Counted from the first letter of the stretch, positions 28,229-37,929 are shown. The stretch: DNA of 64,000 nt from a bacterium (GCA_029565675.1 JAKQNP010000002.1:248001-312000), one strand, 5' to 3'. Made by a program: numbers and translations. Notes: generated by a model not told the origin, from the letters alone.

Positions 28229-29041
28229 TCAAGAATAATTGCGCAACAAAAAGAGAGCATCGACCGTCAATTGCGGGCGATGTTTTTCGCCGTACCGGGT
28301 GGCAAAACCGCCGTCGGGCTGTTGATTGCAGAGAACACCCTGCAAAGCCAGTTCATACAAATCGATTGCGCTTTCGCCGGCCAACCGGGCGGCATAGGCA
28401 ATGGCAGCCAAATCTCCGGAGTCCGCTGTTCTGTCTGCAACCGCCTGCAGGAGAAAACGCTTGCATCCACGCGCGATGTCTCGATCCAGGCAGCTCCCGC
28501 CAACGTGGTTTGCAAAGAGCGGCAAAGCCATCCAGTGGGTGTGGATGAAGACCGGAAACCGATCCCCCTGCCAGCCCTGCCGCAGAAAGTCGAGCGCTTT
28601 GGCGAAAGCCACCTCATTTTGCCGACCTGCTTCTGCCAGTTTGCAGCACACCGCCGAGGTCAGCCAAAGCTGATTTTCATACCTCCCGGGCATCATCCAG
28701 GGCGGCGGGTTCCAGCCGATGATCTCCTCGGGCTCGTCCCACGAGCCGTCAACCCTCTGCATCCGCTGCACAAAATGAGCGGTTCTGTCGAAAATGGCGC
28801 TTTTTGCTGCGCCAAGCCAGATCAGCCACTGCATGGCGACCCATGTCGTGGAGACTGCAGACAAATCACCCTGAAAATCTTTGTCTGTTCGGCTCCAGCC
28901 GCCGTCCGGCTGCTGATAAACGCTCATCCTCTGCAATGCCGCAGCGGCGTCGAGCTTGTGGCAAGCAAATTGCGCGAGCGCAGTGACGACCGGTTCGCCT
29001 GCGGATTCGATGAATTTCAGTGCGCGATCAGTTTCTACCAT
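28229..29041 (-). CDS. Alpha-toroid protein with QW repeats (terpenoid cyclase/prenyltransferase fold)
   Basis: A 270-residue soluble protein with repeated QW-type turns: QQPDGGWSRT, QRVDGSWDEPEE and QQPDGGFATRY, alternating with helical hairpins. This is the alpha6-alpha6 barrel of squalene-hopene cyclases and protein prenyltransferases. It is about half the length of squalene-hopene cyclase and lacks the DxDD acid, so cyclase activity is doubtful. A role as a lipid or polysaccharide-binding or isoprenoid-handling protein is possible; I cannot assign it. It follows fbaB by 30 bp and is probably the last gene of that operon. Confidence 0.75.
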   Translation of the reverse strand: MVETDRALKFIESAGEPVVTALAQFACHKLDAAAALQRMSVYQQPDGGWSRTDKDFQGDLSAVSTTWVAMQWLIWLGAAKSAIFDRTAHFVQRMQRVDGSWDEPEEIIGWNPPPWMMPGRYENQLWLTSAVCCKLAEAGRQNEVAFAKALDFLRQGWQGDRFPVFIHTHWMALPLFANHVGGSCLDRDIARGCKRFLLQAVADRTADSGDLAAIAYAARLAGESAIDLYELALQGVLCNQQPDGGFATRYGEKHRPQLTVDALFLLRNYS

Positions 29042-29071
29042 GGTCGATTCGTTCCGGAGAATTGGATGTGA

Positions 29072-30124
29072 TCAGGCAACCGTGATTTTTTTCTCCAGAT
29101 AGACATCCTGTATGGCGTTTAAAAGTTCGACACCTTCAGACATCGGTTTTTGAAAAGCTTTTCTGCCAGAGATGAGCCCTGTTCCGCCTGCCCGTTTATT
29201 GATGACTGCTGTTCTGACAGCCTGCTGCAGATCGTTTTTGCCGCTGGCGCCGCCGGAATTGATCAAGCCGATTCTGCCCATGTAGCAGTTGACCACCTGG
29301 TAGCGGGTCAGATCGATGGGGTGGTCGGAGGTTAACTTGTCGTAAACCAGCTTGTGCGTTTTGCCAAAATTGACGGCTGTATAACCGTTGTTGCATTCGG
29401 CTTGCTTCTGTTTGATCAGATCCGCCTGCAGCGTGACGCCGAGATGATTGGCCTGGCCGGTTAAATCCGACGCCAGATGGTAATCCACGCCGTCTTTTTT
29501 AAATGCGTTGTTGCGCAAGTAGCACCAGAGCACGGTAAAGAGGCCGACTTCATGCGCCCGCTCGAATGCCTGGGCGGTTTCCTCGATCTGCCGGCTCGAT
29601 TCGTCAGAGCCGAAATAGATGGTCGAACCGATGCCTACCGCTCCCATGTTGAAAGCCTGTTCCACCGAGGCGAACATCCTCTGATCGTATTTGTTGGGAT
29701 AGGTCAGCATTTCGTTGTGATTGAGTTTGACGATAAAGGGAATTTTATGCGCATATTTTCTCGATACAGCGCCGAGTACACCAAGAGTTGAAGCGACTGC
29801 ATTGCACTGGCCTTCGATGGCCAATTTGACGATATTTTCCGGGTCGAAGTAGATCGGATTGGGGGCAAAGGAGGCGCCGGCGGAATGCTCGATGCCCTGA
29901 TCGACCGGCAGAATCGACAGGTAGCCGGTTCCGGCCAGCCTGCCGTGATTAAAGACCGACTGCAAATTGCGCAATACATTGGCGGACCGATCGGTATGAA
30001 CCATGACCCGGTCGATAAAATCGCCGCCCGGCAGGTGCAGATCTTGCTTTTTGACCCCCTGACACTTGTGATCCAAAAGAAAAGATGCTTCCTCGCCCAA
30101 AAGCTCTGTGATTCTATTCAACAT
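29072..30124 (-). CDS. fbaB: Fructose-bisphosphate aldolase, class I (DhnA type)
   Basis: A 350-residue enzyme of the DhnA/FbaB family that splits fructose-1,6-bisphosphate by a Schiff-base lysine. [42 protein letters not shown] and [13 protein letters not shown] match FbaB along its length (E. coli FbaB is 350 residues). The ATG at 30124 has GGGAGGA eight bases upstream; earlier in-frame codons lack a site. It lies between the serine hydrolase and the toroid gene, all on the minus strand. Confidence 0.94.
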   Translation of the reverse strand: MLNRITELLGEEASFLLDHKCQGVKKQDLHLPGGDFIDRVMVHTDRSANVLRNLQSVFNHGRLAGTGYLSILPVDQGIEHSAGASFAPNPIYFDPENIVKLAIEGQCNAVASTLGVLGAVSRKYAHKIPFIVKLNHNEMLTYPNKYDQRMFASVEQAFNMGAVGIGSTIYFGSDESSRQIEETAQAFERAHEVGLFTVLWCYLRNNAFKKDGVDYHLASDLTGQANHLGVTLQADLIKQKQAECNNGYTAVNFGKTHKLVYDKLTSDHPIDLTRYQVVNCYMGRIGLINSGGASGKNDLQQAVRTAVINKRAGGTGLISGRKAFQKPMSEGVELLNAIQDVYLEKKITVA

Positions 30125-30202
30125 GGCATTTCCTCCCAAAGGCTTCATTTTTCGATTGCTCGCTCGCACCGCTCTGCAGGCGCTATCCCGTCAGTGTTCC
30201 AA

Positions 30203-31339
30203 TCATTCCGGGATCGGTCCCAGATTCGGCATAAACGTATGCAGCACAGCCAGGCTCAAACGGTTGCTGCTGACGCGGTAGCGGTTCATGAAAACAATGA
30301 TCGCCGCCTCTTGTTCCGGGAATCGGGAAAAATGGGCGACAAAACCCGCTACCTGGCCGCTGTGGCTCTGCTTTCTTAGCCCTTTGTATGGCTCCACATT
30401 CCATCCCAGGGCATAACCTGTGCCGTCTCCATTGGGGAGAAGGGCTTCTGTCCACATCGTCTTCTTGGATTTGTCGCTCAAAAACTGATCGTTGTACAGT
30501 GCCGCATCCCATTTGACCAGGTCATAGACCGAGGTCAGCAAACCACCGGCGCCGAGAGTGGAGGAGGTTTCAGTGGGATTGCGGTTGATCAACTCTCCGG
30601 CTTTGTTAATCCAGTAGCCCGAAGCCCGGTGGCGAATAATGGCTTCCGGATCCGCCATGCGGGTTTGCAGCATGCCGAGCGGCTGAAAAATACGGACCGC
30701 CAACAGCTTGCCCAGCGGCAAAACTTCCAGGCGTTCGACAATCAGGCTCAACAAATAATAACCGGTGTTGCTGTAGCTCCAGCTGAATCCCGGCTGGAAA
30801 TCGATTGGCCGCGAATGAGCGATGCCGATGACTTGCTCCGGCGTAAGGCGAAAACGGTAGACATCATAACTGCGGATCTCTTCATAGTCGGGAATGCCGG
30901 AGGTGTGGGTCAATAGTTGGCGCACTGTCACCCCAAGCCATTCGCTCGGCAGCCAGGGCAAATGCTGCCCGATTGGGTCGTCCAAATCGAGTTTATGTTC
31001 CTGCACGAGCAGCATGACCACTGCAGCGACAAACTGTTTGCTGATCGAACCGATTTCGAATACGGTGCTGTCCATGACCGGTACCTGAAGCTCGACGTTG
31101 GCCCATCCATAGGTCTGCAAATGCACCAACTTTCCTTTGGACGCTACAGCCACCAATGCGCCAGGGACCGTGTTGTCCTGCATGTACTGTTGGATCCACT
31201 GATCGAGTTTCCGCAAATCTTCAACAGCCGGCTGCACCAGTTGCGCAACAGCATGGGCAGAAAGGACAAAAAATAAAATCGCTGCCAGGGTCGCTGCCCG
31301 GCAACCGGGTTTTTGCCGCCCAAACTTGTCGATGACCAT
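30203..31339 (-). CDS. Secreted serine hydrolase of the beta-lactamase/PBP-like family
   Basis: A 378-residue protein with an N-terminal signal peptide (ATLAAILFFVLSAHAVAQ). The active-site triads of the class C beta-lactamase and D-peptidase family are present: Ser98-x-x-Lys101 (SISK), Tyr189-Ser-Asn191 (YSN) and HSG near the C-terminus in place of KTG. Family members include esterases, D-aminopeptidases and peptidoglycan-active enzymes. The HSG box argues against a true antibiotic-inactivating enzyme. Located in the periplasm or outside. Start ATG at 31339 follows GGAGGGGC. Cotranscribed with fbaB is possible (78 bp gap). Confidence 0.85.
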   Translation of the reverse strand: MVIDKFGRQKPGCRAATLAAILFFVLSAHAVAQLVQPAVEDLRKLDQWIQQYMQDNTVPGALVAVASKGKLVHLQTYGWANVELQVPVMDSTVFEIGSISKQFVAAVVMLLVQEHKLDLDDPIGQHLPWLPSEWLGVTVRQLLTHTSGIPDYEEIRSYDVYRFRLTPEQVIGIAHSRPIDFQPGFSWSYSNTGYYLLSLIVERLEVLPLGKLLAVRIFQPLGMLQTRMADPEAIIRHRASGYWINKAGELINRNPTETSSTLGAGGLLTSVYDLVKWDAALYNDQFLSDKSKKTMWTEALLPNGDGTGYALGWNVEPYKGLRKQSHSGQVAGFVAHFSRFPEQEAAIIVFMNRYRVSSNRLSLAVLHTFMPNLGPIPE

Positions 31340-31388
31340 ATGCCCCTCCTCGCTTGCCTTCAGTTTGTTTTAATTTATCGATGTTTTT

Positions 31389-32171
31389 TCAAGAAGGCAA
31401 GGCCGGGATTTGTTCGACTTTCTGATAAAGCGCCAGTTCGATCCCTCGCATCGCCCGGCGTCGATTTCTTATCGGTTCGAACAGCTGTGAAGAAACCAGG
31501 CCGGCCAGACATCCGCATTGAACAAAGCTCCTGAAGTGGCGGTAATGATCGCCGCCGGCAAAACCTTCGATCAGCCTGATGACCCAGGCGCTCCAAGGCC
31601 TGGTCTCGTGATCGATTTTAAAATCGACTGCTAAAAACCAGCCGCCAGGCTTGAGAACGCGATGCACTTCGCTGATCAGTTTTTCCTGATCGGCGCGGCT
31701 TTTCTCATGAAGAGCCAGACTGGTCAGCACACCGTCAAAAGAGTTGTCGACAAAGGCGAGATGGGTGGCGTCTTGACAATGGATCTGAACGGCGTGACCA
31801 ATCTTTTTTGCCACCCCAAGCATCGCGCGGGACCGGTCAAGGCAGTGCAAACGGTCGAAACCATTTTCTGCCAGGAGCCGGACCTGACTTCCGGTGCCGC
31901 AGCATACGTCCAGTATGGTTTCTTTTCGATGGATGTACAATTCCTCGACCACCGCCCGGCGAACCGACTTGAGAAAGGGTTCGAGCAGTGGTTCATACAA
32001 ACCGGCAAATGCTTCATATTCGTTCTGCAAAGAAAAGTTGCTTTCCTTTTTATCGTGCACTGTCAATTCTGGGTTTGTGCAAAGCCCTGCAATGGAATGT
32101 CGCGGCGGTTTCGATTTTGGCGTTTGTTGTCGCTGCCCAAATCTGGCAACTGCTGCTCTTGTGCCGGTCAT
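31389..32171 (-). CDS. Class I SAM-dependent methyltransferase (UbiE-like)
   Basis: A 260-residue protein. ILDVCCGTGSQ is the SAM-binding motif I, LHCLDRSRAML the acidic motif II region, and HRVLKPGGWFLAVDF motif post-III, the pattern of type 11 methyltransferases including UbiE/MenG. The first ~37 residues are unlike the family and may not be translated; a GTG at 32060 is another possible start. The target cannot be read. It lies 49 bp upstream of the serine hydrolase gene. Confidence 0.8.
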   Translation of the reverse strand: MTGTRAAVARFGQRQQTPKSKPPRHSIAGLCTNPELTVHDKKESNFSLQNEYEAFAGLYEPLLEPFLKSVRRAVVEELYIHRKETILDVCCGTGSQVRLLAENGFDRLHCLDRSRAMLGVAKKIGHAVQIHCQDATHLAFVDNSFDGVLTSLALHEKSRADQEKLISEVHRVLKPGGWFLAVDFKIDHETRPWSAWVIRLIEGFAGGDHYRHFRSFVQCGCLAGLVSSQLFEPIRNRRRAMRGIELALYQKVEQIPALPS

Positions 32172-32531
32172 CTGCTCGATCGTAAATGACTGGAGCAGTC
32201 GTTATATAAGAAATGCAACATCCCCTCGCCTGAAAGACATTCCTTCTTTTTATGCAGATGGCAAAAATGTTGAATTTTGTGGCCGTTTTTCACCCTTTGT
32301 TTACGGTGCCAAATTGACTTTTTGTGCGATCCGGTGCTGCGCACCGAATCCGAGTCTGCCCGTTGCCGTTTTTATTTCCTTGATTTTTATAGCCTGATTG
32401 GATACCTTTTGCGCGAATTGAAAGAAAACGGCGAACATAAATTGCCCGCCAGGCCAAAAGGGCCGTGCTTCTGCACGCTTGATCTCGGGCCGACCTCAGC
32501 CATTCCATCTTCCTTTCCCAAGGAGACCGAC
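32172..32531 (+). other. Leader region upstream of the GH78 gene
   Basis: No gene is seen in these 360 bases, which separate the divergent methyltransferase and rhamnosidase genes. There is a small perfect hairpin CGGTGC-TGC-GCACCG near 32330-32345 and a weak promoter candidate TTGCCG-19-TATAGC (32363-32393). An open frame continues upstream from the rhamnosidase to 32277 but has no ribosome site. Confidence 0.45.
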
Positions 32532-35291
32532 ATGAAGTTTCCAATGTTTTTTTTGTTGCTCTCTTCTGCGTCATCGCCCGCTGGAAGATCTGCTCTGCAG
32601 TTGGCGAATCTCAAAACCGAATATAAAACTGATCCCCTCGGTCTGGATGTGCAACAACCGCGCTTGAGCTGGGAGATTCTCTCCACAGAACGCAATGTGA
32701 AACAGTCTGCCTATCAAGTACGCGTGGCACTCGATTCCGAGTTGCTGCAAAAGAATCAGCAACTGCTTTGGGATGCAAAAAAAGTCATCTCAGATGCCTC
32801 TGCGCATGTGAGCTATGCCGGCCCTGATCTGCAATCAAAGACCCGTTATTTCTGGCAGGTGAGGGTGTGGGACAATCAGGGCAACGAATCGCCCTGGAGT
32901 CCGGTCGCCTGGTGGGAAACCGGCTTGCTGCAACCAGACGACTGGCAAGCCTCCTGGATTGAAGCCGCGAAAATGGACCGATCTGAAATGGCTTCGGCAA
33001 GCCCGATGTTGCGCAAAGAGTTTTTTCTCAAAGGGGAGATTCTCTCAGCCCGCGCCTATGTAACTTGCCTGGGATTGTATGAAATGGAATTAAACGGCAC
33101 CAAAGTGGGCGATCAGGTGTTGACGCCGGGCTGGACTTCGTATAACAAACGCGTTCAATATCAAACCTATGATGTAACCGAGCTGCTGAAATCCGGCGCC
33201 AATGCGGTGGGTGTTCAACTGGGCGGCGGCTGGTATTGCGGCGATTTGGGCTCTCATTCTGATCGTCTGAATTACGGCGAATCGCTGGCCTTGCGCGCAC
33301 AAATCCGGGTCAATTACCGCGACGGCAGCAGCGCAACAATCGCTACGGATTCCAGCTGGACAGCCTCGACCACCGGTCCTATCCGTCAGTCGGGCATCTA
33401 TAACGGCGAAACCTACGACAGCCGCTTGGAGAAAAAAGGCTGGAGTTCAGCCGGTTTCGATGCGAGCGATTGGACAAAAGTCACAGTCATCCCTGCACCC
33501 AAGGTTGCGCTTGTGGCGCCGGCAGGACCGGCTGTGCGCAAGATGGTGGAATTGCCTGTGCAGCGCATCATCAAAACCCCCAAAGGCGAGACGGTTGTCG
33601 ATTTGGGGCAAAATATGGTTGGCTGGGTGCGGCTCAAAGCCGCTGGAGCTGCCGGCACCAGGGTGAGATTGACTTTTTTCGAGGTCCTGGACAAAGAGGG
33701 CAACATCTATCTGGATAATCTGCGCACTGCCAAGCAAACCGATGAGTTTATCCTCAACGGTTCAGGCGAACAGGTTTTTGAACCTCGGTTTACGTTCCAC
33801 GGATTCCGCTATGTGTGGGTACAGGGTTTTCCCGGTCAACTCGTTCCGGAAAAGTTTACCGGCATCGTGGTCCGGTCGAGTTACTGCCAAACCGGCACAT
33901 TCAGCTGTTCCGATCCGTTGATCGATCAACTGCAGCGCAATATTCAGTGGGGCCAGGCCGGCAACTTTGTCGATGTGCCGACCGATTGCCCTCAGCGAAA
34001 CGAACGGCTGGGTTGGACCGGTGATGCCCAGGTTTTTGCCCGAACCGCCTGCTTCAACGGCGATGTGGCGGCTTTTTTTACGAAATGGCTGAAAGATCTG
34101 GCGCTGGATCAAACACCGAGCGGTGCCGTTCCGCATGTTATTCCGAATCTCCCGGAAAAACGACCCTTCACCAATGCCGGCTCCGCCGCCTGGGCGGATG
34201 CAGCCGTTATCATTCCCTGGACGATCTATCTCTGTTATGGCGACACGCGCATCCTCGAACAACAATATCCGAGCATGAAAGCCTGGGTGGATTACATGGC
34301 AAAAAAAGCGGGCGAAACCTGTTTCTGGAACACCGATTTTACTTTTGGTGACTGGTTGGCTTTTGCTACCGAAAATTCTGATTACCCGGGCGCAACCACC
34401 GATAAGGATTTGATCTGCCAGGCCTATTTTGCCCGATCGACGGACCTTCTGCAGCGCACCGCCGCTCTCCTGGGCAAAAAAGACGATGCCGAATATTATG
34501 CGCAACTCTTGCAGAAAGTCATCGATGTTTTTCGCCGGGAGTTTGTCACAGATAACGGACGCGTGGCATCCAATACCCAAACCGCCTACTCTCTGGCTCT
34601 GGCTTTCGAGTTGTTGCCCGCAGCGCAGCGCCAGCAAGCTGCGAAGCGTTTGGCCGATGATGTCAATCGTTTCAAACATATCACCACCGGTTTTGTCGGC
34701 ACACCGCTTCTCTGCTCGGTTCTGAGTGACTATGGCTATTTTGATGAGGCCTTTATGCTCCTGAATCGAAAAGAGTATCCTTCCTGGCTCTATCCCATTA
34801 CCCGCGGCGCCACCACCATCTGGGAACGATGGGACGGCATCAAAGCCGATGGCTCGTTTCAAAATCCGGAGATGAATTCGTTCAACCACTACGCCTATGG
34901 CGCAATCGGGGAGTGGCTGTACCGCGTCGTGGCTGGAATCGAAATCGATCCGCAACAACCCGGCTATAAACATATTCTTATCCAACCGCATCCAGGCGGC
35001 GGCTTGACTCGAGCGCGTGCGGAATTGCACTCCATGTATGGACCAGTGGCTTGCGGGTGGGAACTGCAAGAGGGCAGCATCAAGATCGATGTGACAGTGC
35101 CAGCCAATACCTCGGCGATGATCACTTTGCCAGCCGGGAAAATGGCAAAAGTGGCTGAAGGTGCAAAGCCGCTCGGCGACGCAAAGGGGATCCTCTCAGC
35201 CGAACAAAAGGGCGATGATGTGGTCATCGAAGCGGGATCCGGCCAGTATAGCTTCAGATATCCATGGACGACCGGCTTGAGCGGCAAATGA
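32532..35291 (+). CDS. Alpha-L-rhamnosidase, GH78 family
   Basis: A 919-residue exported glycosidase that removes terminal alpha-L-rhamnose from plant or bacterial glycans and glycosides. It has a short signal peptide (MKFPMFFLLLSSASS), an N-terminal beta-sandwich with DPLGLDVQQPRLSWEI, and the alpha/alpha barrel signature TDCPQRNERLGWTGDAQ (Glu491 in NERLGW, the expected general acid region) plus GATTIWERWDG. The ATG at 32532 has AAGGAGA at ideal distance. An oxidoreductase of the Gfo/Idh/MocA family follows after 258 bp. The window lacks rhamnose isomerase or kinase genes. Confidence 0.93.
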   Translation: MKFPMFFLLLSSASSPAGRSALQLANLKTEYKTDPLGLDVQQPRLSWEILSTERNVKQSAYQVRVALDSELLQKNQQLLWDAKKVISDASAHVSYAGPDLQSKTRYFWQVRVWDNQGNESPWSPVAWWETGLLQPDDWQASWIEAAKMDRSEMASASPMLRKEFFLKGEILSARAYVTCLGLYEMELNGTKVGDQVLTPGWTSYNKRVQYQTYDVTELLKSGANAVGVQLGGGWYCGDLGSHSDRLNYGESLALRAQIRVNYRDGSSATIATDSSWTASTTGPIRQSGIYNGETYDSRLEKKGWSSAGFDASDWTKVTVIPAPKVALVAPAGPAVRKMVELPVQRIIKTPKGETVVDLGQNMVGWVRLKAAGAAGTRVRLTFFEVLDKEGNIYLDNLRTAKQTDEFILNGSGEQVFEPRFTFHGFRYVWVQGFPGQLVPEKFTGIVVRSSYCQTGTFSCSDPLIDQLQRNIQWGQAGNFVDVPTDCPQRNERLGWTGDAQVFARTACFNGDVAAFFTKWLKDLALDQTPSGAVPHVIPNLPEKRPFTNAGSAAWADAAVIIPWTIYLCYGDTRILEQQYPSMKAWVDYMAKKAGETCFWNTDFTFGDWLAFATENSDYPGATTDKDLICQAYFARSTDLLQRTAALLGKKDDAEYYAQLLQKVIDVFRREFVTDNGRVASNTQTAYSLALAFELLPAAQRQQAAKRLADDVNRFKHITTGFVGTPLLCSVLSDYGYFDEAFMLLNRKEYPSWLYPITRGATTIWERWDGIKADGSFQNPEMNSFNHYAYGAIGEWLYRVVAGIEIDPQQPGYKHILIQPHPGGGLTRARAELHSMYGPVACGWELQEGSIKIDVTVPANTSAMITLPAGKMAKVAEGAKPLGDAKGILSAEQKGDDVVIEAGSGQYSFRYPWTTGLSGK

Positions 35292-35327
35292 CCGACCGAT
35301 TAACCGTTTATCTTGTATTGGTGGCGT

Positions 35328-35363
35328 CCGATGCAGCAATTCGGTTATGCTTTGCTGCATCGG
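35328..35363 (+). repeat. Perfect 12-bp inverted repeat in the GH78-oxidoreductase gap
   Basis: CCGATGCAGCAA (35328-35339) and TTGCTGCATCGG (35352-35363) form a stem with a 12-base loop. No T run follows, so a rho-independent terminator is unlikely; it may be an operator, an RNA-stabilising hairpin or a transcript end of another kind. The rest of the 258-bp gap holds no gene. Confidence 0.6.
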
Positions 35364-35549
35364 TCCCGTATTGACGATTTTGATAGACACTTCAGCTTTG
35401 GCAGCGGCGGTTGCGCTATCGGTCACAGCTCACCCGCGCTCCATGCAGACCATCGTTGGGGTATGCAACTTGCATGGATATCTTTTTGCGCATTGCAAAT
35501 CAGACGAATGCCATTCAGACTTTTTTGAGGAAGGACAAGGGTTGAAGAA

Positions 35550-36443
35550 ATGCGCATCGGTCTAATCGGCTTGGATACTTCACACGCGCCGGCGTTTGTG
35601 CGCGCCATCAATCAATCCGATCATCCGGACCATGTTCCCGGCGGCCGCGTCGTCGCTGCCGTGGTCGGCGGAAGTCCAGATATCGAAGCCAGCGCCGCAC
35701 GCGTCGACGGCTTTACGCGTGAAATCCGCGATCAAATGGGCGTACCTCTGGTCGATGACATCCCGTCTCTCATTCCGCTGGTTGATGCGGTTTTATTGAC
35801 CAGCGTCGATGGCCGGGTGCATCGCGCCCAGGCGGAACCGATCATCGATGCCGGGTTGCCGCTGTTCGTCGACAAACCGATGGCCGCAAATCTGAACGAT
35901 GTGCGCGCGCTTTTCGATCGCGCCGGGCACCGAGGCTCTCCGCTTTTTAGCTGCTCAAGCCTTCGATTTTATCCCGGACTGGTCGATACGCTCGCCGATC
36001 CCGATTTGGGTGCAGTTGTCGGTTGCGATTGTTATGCCCCCTGTCCTCTGGAGCCACACCATCCGGATCTCATGTGGTACGGTATCCACGGGGTGGAAAT
36101 GCTCTTTGCGGTACTGGGCCCCGACTGCCGCAACGTGATGCGCCTGTCCAGGACAGACGACATCGTGTTGGGATATTGGGAGGATGGCCGCATTGGCGGC
36201 TATCGCGGACTACGCAAAGGATTTGCCGGTTACGGAGCGACAATCTTTGGCAATAATGCCATTCGCTCCTTTCAATATCACGGCGATTCGCTTTTCCACC
36301 CATTGTTGCAGAAAATTATGGCATTTTTCCACAGCGGTCAGGCGCCGGTGCACAGGCAAGAGACCGAGATGATGTTTGCCTTTATGGAGGCCGCCGACAT
36401 CAGCAAAGCCCATGATGGAAAGCTGGTTCAGCTCGAACGCTGA
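35550..36443 (+). CDS. Gfo/Idh/MocA-family oxidoreductase
   Basis: A 297-residue protein with an N-terminal Rossmann fold (MRIGLIGLDTSHAPAF, where the usual G-x-G-x-x-G is replaced by the GLDTSH form) and VDKPMAANL, matching the EKP motif whose Lys is catalytic. It belongs to a small branch with DTSH in the dinucleotide loop, known mainly from sugar-degradation clusters. It probably oxidises or reduces a sugar or sugar acid with NAD(P). It lies behind the rhamnosidase gene. GAGGAAGG occurs upstream of the ATG. Confidence 0.82.
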   Translation: MRIGLIGLDTSHAPAFVRAINQSDHPDHVPGGRVVAAVVGGSPDIEASAARVDGFTREIRDQMGVPLVDDIPSLIPLVDAVLLTSVDGRVHRAQAEPIIDAGLPLFVDKPMAANLNDVRALFDRAGHRGSPLFSCSSLRFYPGLVDTLADPDLGAVVGCDCYAPCPLEPHHPDLMWYGIHGVEMLFAVLGPDCRNVMRLSRTDDIVLGYWEDGRIGGYRGLRKGFAGYGATIFGNNAIRSFQYHGDSLFHPLLQKIMAFFHSGQAPVHRQETEMMFAFMEAADISKAHDGKLVQLER

Positions 36444-36461
36444 TCCGGCGTTTTTTTCCAT

Positions 36462-36490
36462 TTGCTTTTTGTTTGCCTCCTTTGTATTGT
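36462..36490 (+). promoter_or_regulatory. Promoter for purC
   Basis: TTGCTT (36462-36467), a 17-base spacer, TATTGT (36485-36490), giving a leader of about 108 bases before the purC ATG. I see no purine riboswitch core in this leader. Confidence 0.55.
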
Positions 36491-36604
36491 TCATACAGAT
36501 TGTGCGTTTTTTTGGTGTGGCGCCTGAGCGAGCATCCAGGCAAACTGAGCGGTTATGGCATCCGGCCCTGGCCGGCCGAATTTGCCTCCAACAGGAGATA
36601 CAAT

Positions 36605-37396
36605 ATGGCGATTCCATTTGACCGTCTGCCCGTAATCGCGGAGGGCAAAACCAAGATCATTTATGGCAATCCGCAGAATCCCAAAACCGTCTATATGCGC
36701 TTCAAGGATGATATCACCGCGGGTGATGGGGTTAAACACGATGTGATTGCCGGCAAAGCTCTGGTCGATTGGAAAACCAATCGCGATATTTTTCTCTATC
36801 TAAAACGCCGCGGTGTGCGCACCCACTATCTTGAAACGCCCGAGGAAAAAACAGCCCTGGTCGAAAAACTCGATCGCAAAATCAATCTCGAAGTGGTGAC
36901 CAGGCGAGTGGCGGCCGGTTCAATCCTCAAATGGGGAAATTTTGCCGAAGGGACGCGTTTCGATCCGCTGATAACGCAATTCCATTACAAGGACGACCCT
37001 CTGCACGATCCGATGCTGGATGACAGCTATATCGATTACATTGTCCGTACCAAGGCAGGCGATGAATACCGGACGATGCGGCAGATCAACGATCAGGTAT
37101 TCGTGTTGCTGGAACAAGCCTTTGCACAGTTTGCCGTTCAGTTGATCGATATCAAGCTAGAATACGGCATCATCGGCGGACAAGTGGTTTTGATCGACGA
37201 GGTCACCGGCGGCTCATTCAGACTTTGGCCGTATCGCGGAGAAAAGCCCGATTTAACAAAGCAGAATGTGTTGGATGAGCTCGATCCCTCCGGCCGGCTC
37301 GACAAAGATACCTATCGCATGGGCGAGTCGAGCGATAAAGTGCTGACCAAGTTTGAACAGATTGCGGCGATAACCTCCCGGTTTGCCGAGCTGTGA
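36605..37396 (+). CDS. purC: Phosphoribosylaminoimidazole-succinocarboxamide synthase
   Basis: A 263-residue enzyme joining CAIR and aspartate to SAICAR with ATP, in purine synthesis. It starts AIPFDRLPVIAEGKTKIIYG, with the EGKTK ATP-site motif. LVDWKTNRDIFLYLKRRGVRTHYL and VVTRRVAAGSILKWGNFAEGT are typical of the family; EVTGGSFRLW is the C-terminal acidic motif. ATG at 36605 follows AACAGGAGA. No other pur gene is adjacent; guaB lies about 32 kb away. Confidence 0.96.
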   Translation: MAIPFDRLPVIAEGKTKIIYGNPQNPKTVYMRFKDDITAGDGVKHDVIAGKALVDWKTNRDIFLYLKRRGVRTHYLETPEEKTALVEKLDRKINLEVVTRRVAAGSILKWGNFAEGTRFDPLITQFHYKDDPLHDPMLDDSYIDYIVRTKAGDEYRTMRQINDQVFVLLEQAFAQFAVQLIDIKLEYGIIGGQVVLIDEVTGGSFRLWPYRGEKPDLTKQNVLDELDPSGRLDKDTYRMGESSDKVLTKFEQIAAITSRFAEL

Positions 37397-37443
37397 TCGA
37401 GCAATTGACTCAATGACAGACATCCCGAGGACAAGGGGGTGGT

Positions 37444-37929
37444 ATGGATCGAATGACAGGTTTACCCGAATGGCTGAGCAATTGGAAAGAATGGCTGCAA
37501 CTGTGGGCAATTTTCTATTTGTTGCCTGCGCTGGCTGCGGCTTTGATCTTTTGGCGCGGTTCGCTCAAAAGCTATAAATGGAATATATGGGATGTGGCAC
37601 AGTTTGTCCTGCCGTTTTTGCTCTGGTTGACGCTCTATTTGCTGGAATTGCGCGATAAAGCTGTACAAAACTACTTCGAGGTCCTGATCCTCAGCGGAGC
37701 TCTGTTTTGCACTCTCAGTCTGCGCGTTATCTTGCACCGTTTCAGCAAGGGCAAGGGGCAAGCGCTCTTCCTGCTGATTCTTCTGTGCGCGGCCGCTATC
37801 GCTCTTTATTATAAAGGATTTACCTTGCCAAGAAACCGGCGCAATATTTTTAGATCGACGAACGCGACTTCCGCTGTTGTTGTTCTGGCGGAACAGCGGC
37901 CCGATTGTCCTTTGCCTGGACCCCTCTGA
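37444..37929 (+). CDS. Small membrane protein, four hydrophobic segments
   Basis: A 161-residue protein I do not recognise. Hydrophobic stretches lie at about residues 18-38, 51-66, 78-97 and 104-122, so it is an inner-membrane protein; the last 35 residues are basic and polar. It follows purC by 47 bp. Its TGA overlaps the ATG of the SPOUT methyltransferase by one base, which suggests coupled translation. No motif gives a function. Confidence 0.7.
   Translation: MDRMTGLPEWLSNWKEWLQLWAIFYLLPALAAALIFWRGSLKSYKWNIWDVAQFVLPFLLWLTLYLLELRDKAVQNYFEVLILSGALFCTLSLRVILHRFSKGKGQALFLLILLCAAAIALYYKGFTLPRNRRNIFRSTNATSAVVVLAEQRPDCPLPGPL

Noticed and set aside
28026-29071. A 366-codon open frame on the plus strand opposite the toroid gene
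   Set aside because: The opposite strand encodes a coherent protein with three QW repeats; the plus-strand frame has an odd composition rich in Arg, Cys and Pro and no domain.
33762-35069. A 435-codon frame antisense to the rhamnosidase gene
   Set aside because: It lies fully inside a well-supported GH78 gene and shows no domain; it is a by-product of codon use.
36444-36604. Possible purine riboswitch before purC
   Set aside because: I looked for the conserved three-way junction core and did not find it; only a promoter is supported.
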